A DNA stretch of 9,842 bases from DATNFP01 sp035606335. Its GTDB lineage: Bacteria > Bacteroidota > Bacteroidia > Chitinophagales > Chitinophagaceae. The stretch covers positions 1 to 9,842 of the forward strand of contig DATNFP010000069.1 in assembly GCA_035606335.1 (NCBI GenBank), in the 5' to 3' direction. The notes under the pieces are model-generated. The model had not been told where the DNA came from. It worked only from the letters and a program-made list of their open reading frames with translations, and searched no databases. The position numbers were made by a program, and so were the translations under genes. This document shows positions 1 to 5,889 of this stretch, piece by piece. The first letter of the stretch is position 1. Every line of letters begins with the position of its first letter.

Positions 1-200
1 CTTACCTCAGGGGCTATCTTCACCTCTGTTTCCGGATATATCTTACCGCTGGCAGTTACTGTTTCGGTAATAGTATGTTGGGCAACTTTTTCAACTGCTA
101 TTTTTGTTGCATCGCCACCGCCAGCCTTGGCGATAATGATCAATAAAATTAAAAATGCTACAAGCCCTATTATCAGCCACCTCAGGGTCTTTTTCTTCAT
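1..200 (-). CDS. Efflux periplasmic adaptor subunit, HlyD/MacA-like (N-terminal part only)
   Basis: The gene starts with ATG at 200 and runs off the left edge, so only the first 66 residues are visible. They show a basic start (MKKKTLRW), one hydrophobic segment at about residues 9-24 that would anchor the protein in the inner membrane, and then the stretch VTASGKIYPETEVKIAPEV at about 47-65. That stretch is typical of the first strand of membrane-fusion proteins that link an ABC or RND pump to an outer-membrane channel; Bacteroidota MacA-like adaptors begin this way. It lies 26 bp downstream of metG on the same strand, so it may be reached by metG read-through or have its own promoter. The pump partner would lie beyond the window. 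Family assignment is fairly safe; the transported substrate cannot be told. Confidence 0.8.
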   Translation of the reverse strand, partial: MKKKTLRWLIIGLVAFLILLIIIAKAGGGDATKIAVEKVAQHTITETVTASGKIYPETEVKIAPEV

Positions 201-226
201 AGAAGTTTTATTACGTGCAAAAATAG

Positions 227-2356
227 TTAGCGCACCTCACTTCCAGGTGCAGTAATTTCATTAGGCATTACAAATATTAGTTTGCCATCTGCACTTGCTG
301 CCATCAATATCATCCCCTTACTCTCTATCCCCCTTAATTTGCGAGGGGCCAGATTAGCAACTACAGTTACCTGCTGCCCAATAATATCTTCAGGTTTGAA
401 GTGCATTGCAATACCTGAAACAATTGTTCTTTTTTCAAATCCTAAATCCACTTCCAGTTTTAATAACTTATCCGCCTTCTCTACCTTTTCTGCATGAAGT
501 ATTTTACCTGTCCTAAGATCTAACTTACCAAAATCTTCTATTGTTATTTCAGGTTTGCTTTCCTTTACATTTTCTGCGGTATCAGAAGCTACCTGCTCAC
601 TTTTGTTTTCCAATTTATGACTTTTTCCTTTTAACTTTTCTATTTGGTTCTCTACTTCGAAATCTTCTATTTTTCTAAATAACAATTCCGGTGCACGTAA
701 CGGATAACCAACATTCAGTAAATTAACCTTTCCGGCGTTTTCCCATTCCAGCATCCTGTCTACCACCTTCATCATATGACACATCTTCCTGGCAGTAAAT
801 GGCAGGAACGGATTAGCTAAAATAGCAAGATTTGCGGTAAGCTGTAGACACAGGTGAAGGCAATTATCAATTTTCTTTTTATTTCTATCTAAAGTGAGCG
901 CATCATCGGCATTTATATTACCTGCCTTTTCAATTTCCCTTATTCTTTTGTCCAGGATCCAGGGTTCTTTTTCCTGCATGTATTTATTCCCTTTACGGGC
1001 AAGGTCAATTACCTCATAAATTGCGTCTCTGAACTTATAATTCTCGATAGCAGCCTCAACGTTAGATTTAGCATTACTTATTTCATTTATCAATGCTTTA
1101 TCTACATCGTCCATAACGTCCTCATGCAACTTGGGTACTTTACCATTGCATAACTTATGCATCAATACAAATGCACGGTTTACAAAGTTGCCAAAGATGG
1201 CAACAAGCTCGCTATTATTACGGTCCTGAAAATCTTTCCAGGTGAAATCATTGTCTTTTGTTTCAGGTGCGTTGGCGCAAAGCACGTAACGCAGCACATC
1301 CTGCTGATCGGGGAAATCTTTTACATATTCATGTACCCACACTGCCCAATTCCGGGAAGTGGATACCTTGTCTCCTTCTATATTCAAAAATTCATTTGCA
1401 GGCACATTATCAGGCAACACATATCCGCCATGAGCTTTTAGCATTGCCGGGAAAATAATACAATGGAACACAATGTTATCTTTCCCTATAAAGTGCACCA
1501 GCTTAGTATCTTTTTTCTGCCAATAGTCAGACCACATGTTAGTAAGCTCTTTTGTGGCGCTTATATATCCAATCGGTGCATCAAACCACACATATAATAC
1601 CTTACCATTAGCATCAGGCAAAGGAACCGGAACGCCCCAGGAGCTATCACGCGTCATAGCACGAGGCTGCAAACCGCTATCAAGCCAGCTTTTACATTGG
1701 CCTAATACATTTGTTTTCCAGTCGTTTTTCTTTTCGTCTAATATCCAGTGTTTTAGAAAATCTTCATATTTATTTAGCGGAAAATACCAGTGTTTAGTTT
1801 TTCTCTTTACCGGCTTTGATTTGCTCAGTGCACTATGTGGTTCAATCAGCATTTCAGGAGAAAGAGATGAACCGCATCTTTCACACTGGTCGCCATAAGC
1901 ATTAGGATTACTGCAAACAGGGCAAGTACCTATAATATAACGGTCGGCAAGGAAAACTTCTTTTTCTTCGTCGTAGTACTGCTCACTTGTCTTTTCCTCA
2001 AAAAGGCCATCATCATATAGCTTTAAAAAGAAAGCCTGAGACGTTTCGTGATGAATTTTATTGGATGTACGGGAATATATATCGAACGATACTCCCATCT
2101 GCTCAAAACTCTCCTTTATTAATGCATGATATTTATCTACAACCTGCTGTGGTGTAATATTTTCCTTCATAGCACGGATGGTGATGGGTACGCCATGCTC
2201 ATCGCTACCGCAAATAAACTTAACATCTCTTTTTTGTGCACGCTGATAACGAACATAGATATCGGCCGGTAAATAGCAACCTGCCAAATGGCCAATATGT
2301 ACAGGACCATTAGCGTAAGGCAAAGCAGCGGTGACCAGGTATCGTTTATAATCCAT
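227..2356 (-). CDS. metG: Methionyl-tRNA synthetase (MetRS) with C-terminal tRNA-binding domain
   Basis: This cytoplasmic enzyme charges tRNA-Met with methionine using ATP. Residue numbers here count from ATG 2356 (709 aa). The class I catalytic core carries the HIGH box at 20-23 in ALPYANGPVHIGH, a zinc knuckle with four cysteines (about 145, 148, 158, 161) in the connective-peptide region, and KVSTS at 330-334 in place of KMSKS. The K-x-STS form is normal in Bacteroidota MetRS. The helical anticodon-binding domain follows, then a charged Lys/Glu-rich linker (about 570-602) and an EMAP-II/Trbp111-type OB fold to the end (ITIEDFGKLDLRTGKI). The frame is open up to ATG 2440, and ATG 2371 is another option. 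The 2356 start was chosen because MDYKRYLVTAALPYANG matches where other MetRS begin, the extra 28 residues resemble nothing in the family, and the extension holds a copy of the intergenic repeat motif. Function is certain; the start is less so. Confidence 0.97.
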   Translation of the reverse strand: MDYKRYLVTAALPYANGPVHIGHLAGCYLPADIYVRYQRAQKRDVKFICGSDEHGVPITIRAMKENITPQQVVDKYHALIKESFEQMGVSFDIYSRTSNKIHHETSQAFFLKLYDDGLFEEKTSEQYYDEEKEVFLADRYIIGTCPVCSNPNAYGDQCERCGSSLSPEMLIEPHSALSKSKPVKRKTKHWYFPLNKYEDFLKHWILDEKKNDWKTNVLGQCKSWLDSGLQPRAMTRDSSWGVPVPLPDANGKVLYVWFDAPIGYISATKELTNMWSDYWQKKDTKLVHFIGKDNIVFHCIIFPAMLKAHGGYVLPDNVPANEFLNIEGDKVSTSRNWAVWVHEYVKDFPDQQDVLRYVLCANAPETKDNDFTWKDFQDRNNSELVAIFGNFVNRAFVLMHKLCNGKVPKLHEDVMDDVDKALINEISNAKSNVEAAIENYKFRDAIYEVIDLARKGNKYMQEKEPWILDKRIREIEKAGNINADDALTLDRNKKKIDNCLHLCLQLTANLAILANPFLPFTARKMCHMMKVVDRMLEWENAGKVNLLNVGYPLRAPELLFRKIEDFEVENQIEKLKGKSHKLENKSEQVASDTAENVKESKPEITIEDFGKLDLRTGKILHAEKVEKADKLLKLEVDLGFEKRTIVSGIAMHFKPEDIIGQQVTVVANLAPRKLRGIESKGMILMAASADGKLIFVMPNEITAPGSEVR

Positions 2357-2537
2357 TCTTAAAAAACTCATTTGAGGGTGCAAGATAATATAAAGTAAGC
2401 CTAAACCTGAATGGCGAATTACCGGATTTACCATATTCATAACATGAACGATATTTCAGACGCCACGATTTACACCTTACTTTCAGCCGAAATAAGCTAT
2501 AATGGCTGCTTTGGCAATTTTATCAATCACTTAATCC

Positions 2538-2634
2538 ATTACCGATCCTGTAAAATCTGTTACTGATTTATTACCGGTATAGTACCAATTTATTACCGAT
2601 ATATTTCCGGTTTTGGTCATAATTTTTCCGGGTT
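2538..2634. repeat. Degenerate 11-bp tandem repeat array
   Basis: Five uninterrupted 11-bp units run from 2559 to 2613: GTTACTGATTT, ATTACCGGTAT, AGTACCAATTT, ATTACCGATAT and ATTTCCGGTTT. The consensus is ATTACCGRTWT. A sixth good copy (ATTACCGATCC) starts at 2538, exactly 21 bp before the run, and a weaker one (TTTTCCGGGTT) starts at 2624, 21 bp after the last unit, so the phase of about 10.5-11 bp is kept across the gaps. Further single copies occur at 2418-2428 and, inverted, at 2684-2694 (10 of 11 positions match the consensus). The period is not a multiple of three, which argues against coding. One unit per helical turn would put all copies on the same face of the DNA, as expected for a multi-site protein-binding region, but the function is unknown. 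Confidence 0.7.
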
Positions 2635-2674
2635 TGAGTTGCCACATATTCAGGAATATGCGCACTTTTCATTC

Positions 2675-2682
2675 CAAATATA
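2675..2682 (-). promoter_or_regulatory. Candidate Bacteroidota -7 promoter element for metG
   Basis: On the minus strand this reads TATATTTG, a perfect match to the Bacteroidota -7 consensus TAnnTTTG. Transcription would start near 2668 and give metG a leader of roughly 310 nt that includes the 11-bp repeat array. No clear TTTG -33 element is seen at the expected distance (around 2700), only an A-rich run, so the match may be chance in AT-rich DNA. Confidence 0.3.
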
Positions 2683-2737
2683 AATTTCGGTAATGCTAAT
2701 AGAATAGAAAAAAGTATTTTTTATGATTATATGAAAA

Positions 2738-2786
2738 CTGCATAGTCATTATACAGTTTCAGCATAATGATGTAAAAATTATGCAG
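2738..2786 (-). terminator. Structured AT-rich inverted-repeat block after clpP (possible weak terminator)
   Basis: Arms CTGCATA (2738-2744) and TATGCAG (2780-2786) are perfect reverse complements and enclose a second pair, TCATTAT (2746-2752) and ATAATGA (2764-2770). On the minus strand the outer stem is followed by TTTTC and lies about 60 nt after the clpP stop codon, so it could serve as a weak intrinsic terminator. A competing hairpin, GCATAAT (2762-2768) with ATTATGC (2778-2784), uses bases of both other stems. The stems are poor in GC, so their strength is doubtful. Confidence 0.35.
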
Positions 2787-2847
2787 ATTCAGACTCCTAT
2801 GATTTTTAGTATTCCTTCTTACCCAGGATGCGCAATAAATACATTCC

Positions 2848-3483
2848 TTATTTATTTTTATTGTTAACAGATATTTTAAATTGGATATCTTCCAATGAAA
2901 TTAAATCATCCGTATCTCCCAGCACTTCGTCAATCAGACCATAATCTTTCGCTTCTGCAGCATTCATAAAATGATCTCGTCGGAATATTTCTTCAATTTC
3001 TTCCCGTTTATGAGATGAGTGCTTTGCAATAAGGTGGAATATCTGGCTTTGTAATCTTTCCTGCTCACGGTAGGCAATGCGTACATCTTCAGTATATCCC
3101 TTGGCACCCCCGCCTGTTGGGTGCATGTGGATAGTGGCATGTGGCAGGGCATATCTTTGTCCCTTAGCTCCAGCTGTAAGAATCACGGTACCCATACTCA
3201 TGGTAGCACCGACAGCTACCGTAGATACCGGCGATTTTAATAGCTTCATTGTGTCGTAAATAGCAAAACCTGCGTACACTACCCCACCCGGGCTATTAAT
3301 ATAAAGGCGAATAGGGCTATGGTTTTCACTATCGAGATAGAGGAGCTGAGCTACGACAAGATTCGCGACACTATCTTCTATCTCTGTACCAAGAAAAACA
3401 ATTCGCTCTTTGAGCAATAAGCTGTATATGTCGTAGGCTCCGCGAGTGGCGCCATCAACAACAGTTGGTATTAATAAAGACAT
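2848..3483 (-). CDS. clpP: ATP-dependent Clp protease proteolytic subunit (divergent ClpP)
   Basis: ClpP is the serine peptidase that forms a two-ring, 14-subunit chamber and degrades proteins unfolded by ClpX, ClpA or ClpC in the cytoplasm. This 211-residue protein keeps the fold and the catalytic triad: Ser96 in GATMSMGT, His121 in IHMHPTGGG, and Asp170 in RRDHFMNAAEA. The INSPGG oxyanion motif is at 62-67 and LTAGAKGQR at 102-110. It starts very close to the fold (MSLLIPTVVDG), without the longer N-terminal part usual in the main Bacteroidota ClpP. After the catalytic His it reads HPTGGG where family members usually have HQP-x-GG. Both points suggest a second, specialised copy. Its ATG directly follows the TAG of the upstream 85-residue gene with no spacer, which indicates translational coupling with the sigma-factor unit. 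That it is a ClpP is very likely; that it is a paralogue dedicated to this operon is inference. Confidence 0.93.
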   Translation of the reverse strand: MSLLIPTVVDGATRGAYDIYSLLLKERIVFLGTEIEDSVANLVVAQLLYLDSENHSPIRLYINSPGGVVYAGFAIYDTMKLLKSPVSTVAVGATMSMGTVILTAGAKGQRYALPHATIHMHPTGGGAKGYTEDVRIAYREQERLQSQIFHLIAKHSSHKREEIEEIFRRDHFMNAAEAKDYGLIDEVLGDTDDLISLEDIQFKISVNNKNK

Positions 3484-3741
3484 CTATCTAAAAATTGTTT
3501 CTATCTGAGACTTGAAATGATCATCTTTAATTAAATTACTATAAATTGATTCAAGCCTTACGCGTTGGTTATCACGAGCAAAATGGCGAATGATTTTATA
3601 TACTCGTTGTTGTAAGGAGATTTTCCCTTGAAGATCATCGGAAATAATTGCCCTGGCCTGAAAAACCAATTTGTCTTTGACAGGCATATTACCTTCCAGG
3701 TATCTTTCTATTTCTTCTATTTCAACTAAAGGCTTCCTCAT
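3484..3741 (-). CDS. Small soluble anti-sigma-like protein
   Basis: This is an 85-residue, highly charged, predicted helical protein with no membrane segment, signal peptide or cysteine. The N-terminal segment VEIEEIERYLEGNMPVKDKLVFQARAI is split here for length as VEIEEIERYLEGNMP (6-20) and VKDKLVFQARAI (21-32). It resembles the cytoplasmic N-terminal region of anti-sigma factors, where a short helix, a loop with a Gly and a helix ending in F-x-A are common. A second helix, LQQRVYKIIRHFAR, lies at 43-56. Such short proteins often sit next to ECF sigma genes in Bacteroidota. The start overlaps the end of the upstream sigma gene by 20 bp and the stop abuts the clpP start, so all three are coupled. 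It lacks the zinc-binding His-Cys motif and the transmembrane anchor of classical anti-sigma factors. The role as sigma partner, and possibly as Clp substrate, is inferred from context. Confidence 0.65.
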   Translation of the reverse strand: MRKPLVEIEEIERYLEGNMPVKDKLVFQARAIISDDLQGKISLQQRVYKIIRHFARDNQRVRLESIYSNLIKDDHFKSQIETIFR

Positions 3742-4243
3742 TTATTTCTGATAATTTTATTTGTTCTCTTACCTTTTCAAGACATTTATATTTCTGGACA
3801 GTAGCAGAGCGAGTGGTCTTGTAATTGAACTTTTGCGCAATTTGCTGCATTGACAACTGGTTGTAATAGAAAGCCTGCAATAGCTGCATGCACCTTTGCC
3901 CAGCTGTTTTTAAATAGCTCAATAAAGATTCCGTATTTTTTTCATGGGGCTCATAAAAATCCTCCGGGATATCGAAATTGTCATCTATCCCAAAAGATAT
4001 ATGGTTATCATTTTTATATTTTTTCATCCATAAGATCTTTGTAATTCCAATCAAATATGCCTGGGCGGAGGTTTGTATATGGAGATTATTAGCTGCAGCC
4101 TTTTCAAGATAGATGATCACTGCATCATGAAAAAGATCTTTTGCAGTATCCAAATCACCACCCAAACGATGGATAATACGTGCTACCTGCGGAAAAGTAT
4201 CTTTATATAATTCTTTCAGCCATTGATCATTTGTGCTATTCAT
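3722..4243 (-). CDS. ECF-type RNA polymerase sigma factor
   Basis: This 173-residue protein has the two-domain layout of ECF sigma factors, which direct RNA polymerase to a small set of stress or signal-responsive promoters. Sigma region 2 is at about 8-76: LYKDTFPQVARIIHRLGG, then DLDTAKDLFHDAVIIYLEK (core-binding region 2.2), then AYLIGITKILWMKKYK (-10 recognition region). An acidic linker (about 86-105) leads to sigma region 4 at about 108-165, with a helix-turn-helix in LSMQQIAQKFNYKTTRSA followed by TVQKYKCLEKVRE. The pattern of a full-length helix pair followed by N-Y-K-x-x-R-S-A-T-V-Q-K-Y-K-C is typical of a Bacteroidota sigma-70-like group. It is the first gene of a unit with the 85-residue partner and clpP. 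The start ATG 4243 is preceded by AAAAGG at a plausible ribosome-binding distance. The target promoters are unknown; autoregulation is likely for this class but not visible. Confidence 0.9.
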   Translation of the reverse strand: MNSTNDQWLKELYKDTFPQVARIIHRLGGDLDTAKDLFHDAVIIYLEKAAANNLHIQTSAQAYLIGITKILWMKKYKNDNHISFGIDDNFDIPEDFYEPHEKNTESLLSYLKTAGQRCMQLLQAFYYNQLSMQQIAQKFNYKTTRSATVQKYKCLEKVREQIKLSEINEEAFS

Positions 4244-4310
4244 TAGCTGCCTTTTATTATTAGTATCAAAAAGGGCTCAAGTATCACCTTAAATTTCGGA
4301 AAAATAATAA

Positions 4311-4778
4311 TCAGGAAACAGTTTTTTTCTTCATTACCAGATAGATACCTGCTATCATAAGGAGCATTCCTATAAATCTGCTAATAGTAATATGGCGCAC
4401 CGCAACATTGAAAAGACCGAAATGGTCTATAGCGACAGCGCACAATAGCTGACCGGTGATTATAAGCCCAATAGATGCCCCCACACCTATGCGCGGGGTC
4501 AATATAGTAATCATTATGACGTAAATAGCAACTATGAGGCCACCAATATAACCATAAGCCGGAGCCTGTTTAAGACCTTGCAGTGTTGGTAAAGGTGTTT
4601 TGGAAAAAAATGAAAACAGCAGCATCCCAATCAAACCAATGATAAAAACCATTAATCCCGTTGCTATCGGATTGCCAATACTCTTACTAAATGCTGCATT
4701 AGTAGCTGCCTGTACCGGAATCAATGCACCTGTTATTAAAGCAAGCGCAAAATAAAGTATGTTATTGTTTGTTGACAT
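4311..4778 (-). CDS. DMT-superfamily membrane protein, YdcZ (DUF606) type
   Basis: This is a 155-residue, strongly hydrophobic inner-membrane protein with about five predicted helices (near 7-29, 38-58, 74-94, 98-118 and 131-149). Family-typical stretches are GALIPVQAATNAAFSKSIG near the start, with the Q-A-A-T-N motif, and IITGQLLCAVAIDHFGLF at about 106-123. The family is half the size of ten-helix drug/metabolite transporters and is thought to act as dimers; the substrates are mostly unknown. Its start overlaps the end of the upstream acetyltransferase gene by 17 bp, which argues for co-translation. The last residues are basic (MKKKTVS), as expected for a cytoplasmic tail. Family membership is clear; transport of any particular compound is not. 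Confidence 0.85.
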   Translation of the reverse strand: MSTNNNILYFALALITGALIPVQAATNAAFSKSIGNPIATGLMVFIIGLIGMLLFSFFSKTPLPTLQGLKQAPAYGYIGGLIVAIYVIMITILTPRIGVGASIGLIITGQLLCAVAIDHFGLFNVAVRHITISRFIGMLLMIAGIYLVMKKKTVS

Positions 4779-5328
4779 AGGCTGTATTTGCCAGAGAATA
4801 TATTACTGTATCTGCAAGTTCTTCATTCCCTTCGTTTTCGGCTTCAAGATCTGTATCTCTTATAAAATGATTTGTTTCCAAAAGCTTTTGTGAAGGATAG
4901 TTATCCTTGTGCGTCCATGCCGTTATGCTATGAAAATGTAAAGTATTAAAACCAAATTCAATCACCTTAGATAATGCTTCGCGCATTATTCCTTTGCCCT
5001 GAAAAGCAGGTATAAGTTCAAATCCTGTTTCTGCAGTATGATTTTCTTTTGAAATGTTCCAGTAGCAGATTGTTCCTATTAATTCAGTAGTATCTTTTAA
5101 AGTAATTATCCAATAAAGTGCAGTATTCTCATCGATCCCTTTATTTAACTTATCTATAAATAGCGCGACCTCCTCTATGGAATCCGGCAAAGGCCTATCA
5201 AGGTATTTATTAACATTTTTATCCGTACGCAGAGCAAACATATTCTTAGCATCCCGGATATCCGGACGCCGTAACACCAAATGTTCAGTAGTTAAATTTG
5301 AGAATGGCATAAAATCTACTTGCAACAT
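4762..5328 (-). CDS. GNAT-family N-acetyltransferase (RimJ/RimL-like)
   Basis: This enzyme would transfer an acetyl group from acetyl-CoA to an amine on a protein N-terminus or small molecule in the cytoplasm. The 188 residues show the Acetyltransf_3 pattern: LTTEHLVLRRPDIRDAKNMF (12-31) as the opening strand and helix, TELIGTICYWNIS (81-93), a central strand TAETGFELIPAFQ (98-110), the acetyl-CoA pyrophosphate loop QGKGIM at 110-115 followed by a helix, and TAWTHKDNYPSQKLLETNHF (136-155), whose Asn-x-x-Ser helix is typical of RimJ/RimL relatives. The start could instead be Met7 (ATG 5310), since the first six residues add nothing recognisable and neither start has a good ribosome-binding site. 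It overlaps the downstream YdcZ-like gene by 17 bp and lies 48 bp after the SRPBCC gene. The substrate cannot be told. Confidence 0.9.
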   Translation of the reverse strand: MLQVDFMPFSNLTTEHLVLRRPDIRDAKNMFALRTDKNVNKYLDRPLPDSIEEVALFIDKLNKGIDENTALYWIITLKDTTELIGTICYWNISKENHTAETGFELIPAFQGKGIMREALSKVIEFGFNTLHFHSITAWTHKDNYPSQKLLETNHFIRDTDLEAENEGNEELADTVIYSLANTAYVNKQ

Positions 5329-5376
5329 TTTAAGAGTAATTTAAATAATTCCCAAGCCAATTAAAAGTTAGCAGCC

Positions 5377-5835
5377 TTAGTTATTACTTTCGATTAAATC
5401 CTTTATTTGTGTCAATAAAGCACTCCAGCCTCCGGCATTTACTGCATCATTATACCGTTTGTCGCCATCTGCAACTTTTGTATAATCTCCCTGGGTAACT
5501 GTTAAGTGAGTTTGGCCATTCTGCTCCGACAAGCTGTATGTTACGGTTAAATAATTCTCAGGAATATCCTGCATGGCTGTATTGTTAGGATCAATAGTCG
5601 TGTAAGCAAGCAACTTGCCCGGTTCAATATCAACAATATTGCCTTTTACAAAAACGGTATCCTTCCCTTCGTAAAATGCCTTCCATAACAAAGGACTTCC
5701 AACCTTCCAATCAGATACGGTTTCACAACCATACATATATTTTTTGGTTTCTTCCGGATTAGTTAACGCATTCCAAACTTTTGAAGAAGACGCATTTATA
5801 GTGATGTCATTTTTTACGATTAGTTCCTGAGACAT
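5377..5835 (-). CDS. SRPBCC/AHSA1-domain protein
   Basis: This 152-residue cytoplasmic protein has the START-like helix-grip fold of the AHSA1 group. Typical landmarks are the opening strand VKNDITINASSSKVWNALTNPEETKKYM, given here in parts as VKNDITINASSSKVWNAL (7-24) and TNPEETKKYM (25-34), then VSDWKVGSPLLWK (40-52), the strand GNIVDIEPGKLLAYT (65-79), the pair YLTVTYSLSEQNGQTHLTVT (95-114), and a C-terminal helix GGWSALLTQIKDLIES (135-150). Members bind hydrophobic ligands or modulate partners such as Hsp90; many sit in small stress or detoxification operons and have no known ligand. It is the first gene of a same-strand set with the acetyltransferase and the YdcZ-like protein. No signal peptide is seen. 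The fold is confident, the function is not. Confidence 0.88.
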   Translation of the reverse strand: MSQELIVKNDITINASSSKVWNALTNPEETKKYMYGCETVSDWKVGSPLLWKAFYEGKDTVFVKGNIVDIEPGKLLAYTTIDPNNTAMQDIPENYLTVTYSLSEQNGQTHLTVTQGDYTKVADGDKRYNDAVNAGGWSALLTQIKDLIESNN

Positions 5836-5889
5836 GATAATTGATTTTCTGTTTTTTGTGTGTTACAAACGCAATATATCAAAAAGAAG

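Larger units (their letters stand above)
2357..2847. other. Gene-free stretch between clpP and metG
   Basis: These 490 bases separate clpP from metG, both on the minus strand, and hold no convincing gene. From the metG side outward they contain a single repeat-like motif at 2418-2428, an array of 11-bp repeats at 2538-2634, a candidate Bacteroidota -7 box for minus-strand transcription at 2675-2682, an inverted copy of the repeat unit at 2684-2694, and an AT-rich block with competing inverted repeats at 2738-2786. The remainder is AT-rich with no recognisable tRNA, riboswitch or mobile-element end. It probably contains the clpP transcript end and the metG promoter and leader. Confidence 0.6.

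Noticed and set aside
1283..1285. Loss of the KMSKS signature in MetRS as a sign of inactivation
   Set aside because: The K-x-STS form followed by NWAVW is normal for Bacteroidota MetRS; all other motifs are intact.
2357..2440. N-terminal extension of MetRS to ATG 2440
   Set aside because: The added residues match no part of the family, and the DNA carries an intergenic repeat copy; ATG 2356 fits the usual N-terminus.
2485..2507. Small inverted repeat AGCC/GGCT upstream of metG as a terminator or T-box element
   Set aside because: The stem is only 4 bp with a long loop and no T run or T-box motifs nearby.
2444..2566. A 40-codon plus-strand frame beginning with ATG just upstream of metG
   Set aside because: It is short, ends inside the repeat array, has no recognisable features and no ribosome-binding or promoter signal; more likely chance.
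2538..2634. The repeat array as a CRISPR
   Set aside because: Units are only 11 bp, directly adjacent, and there are no spacers or cas genes.
4762..4778. Acetyltransferase and YdcZ-like protein as a frameshifted fusion
   Set aside because: Both proteins are complete for their families; a 17-bp overlap is ordinary translational coupling.
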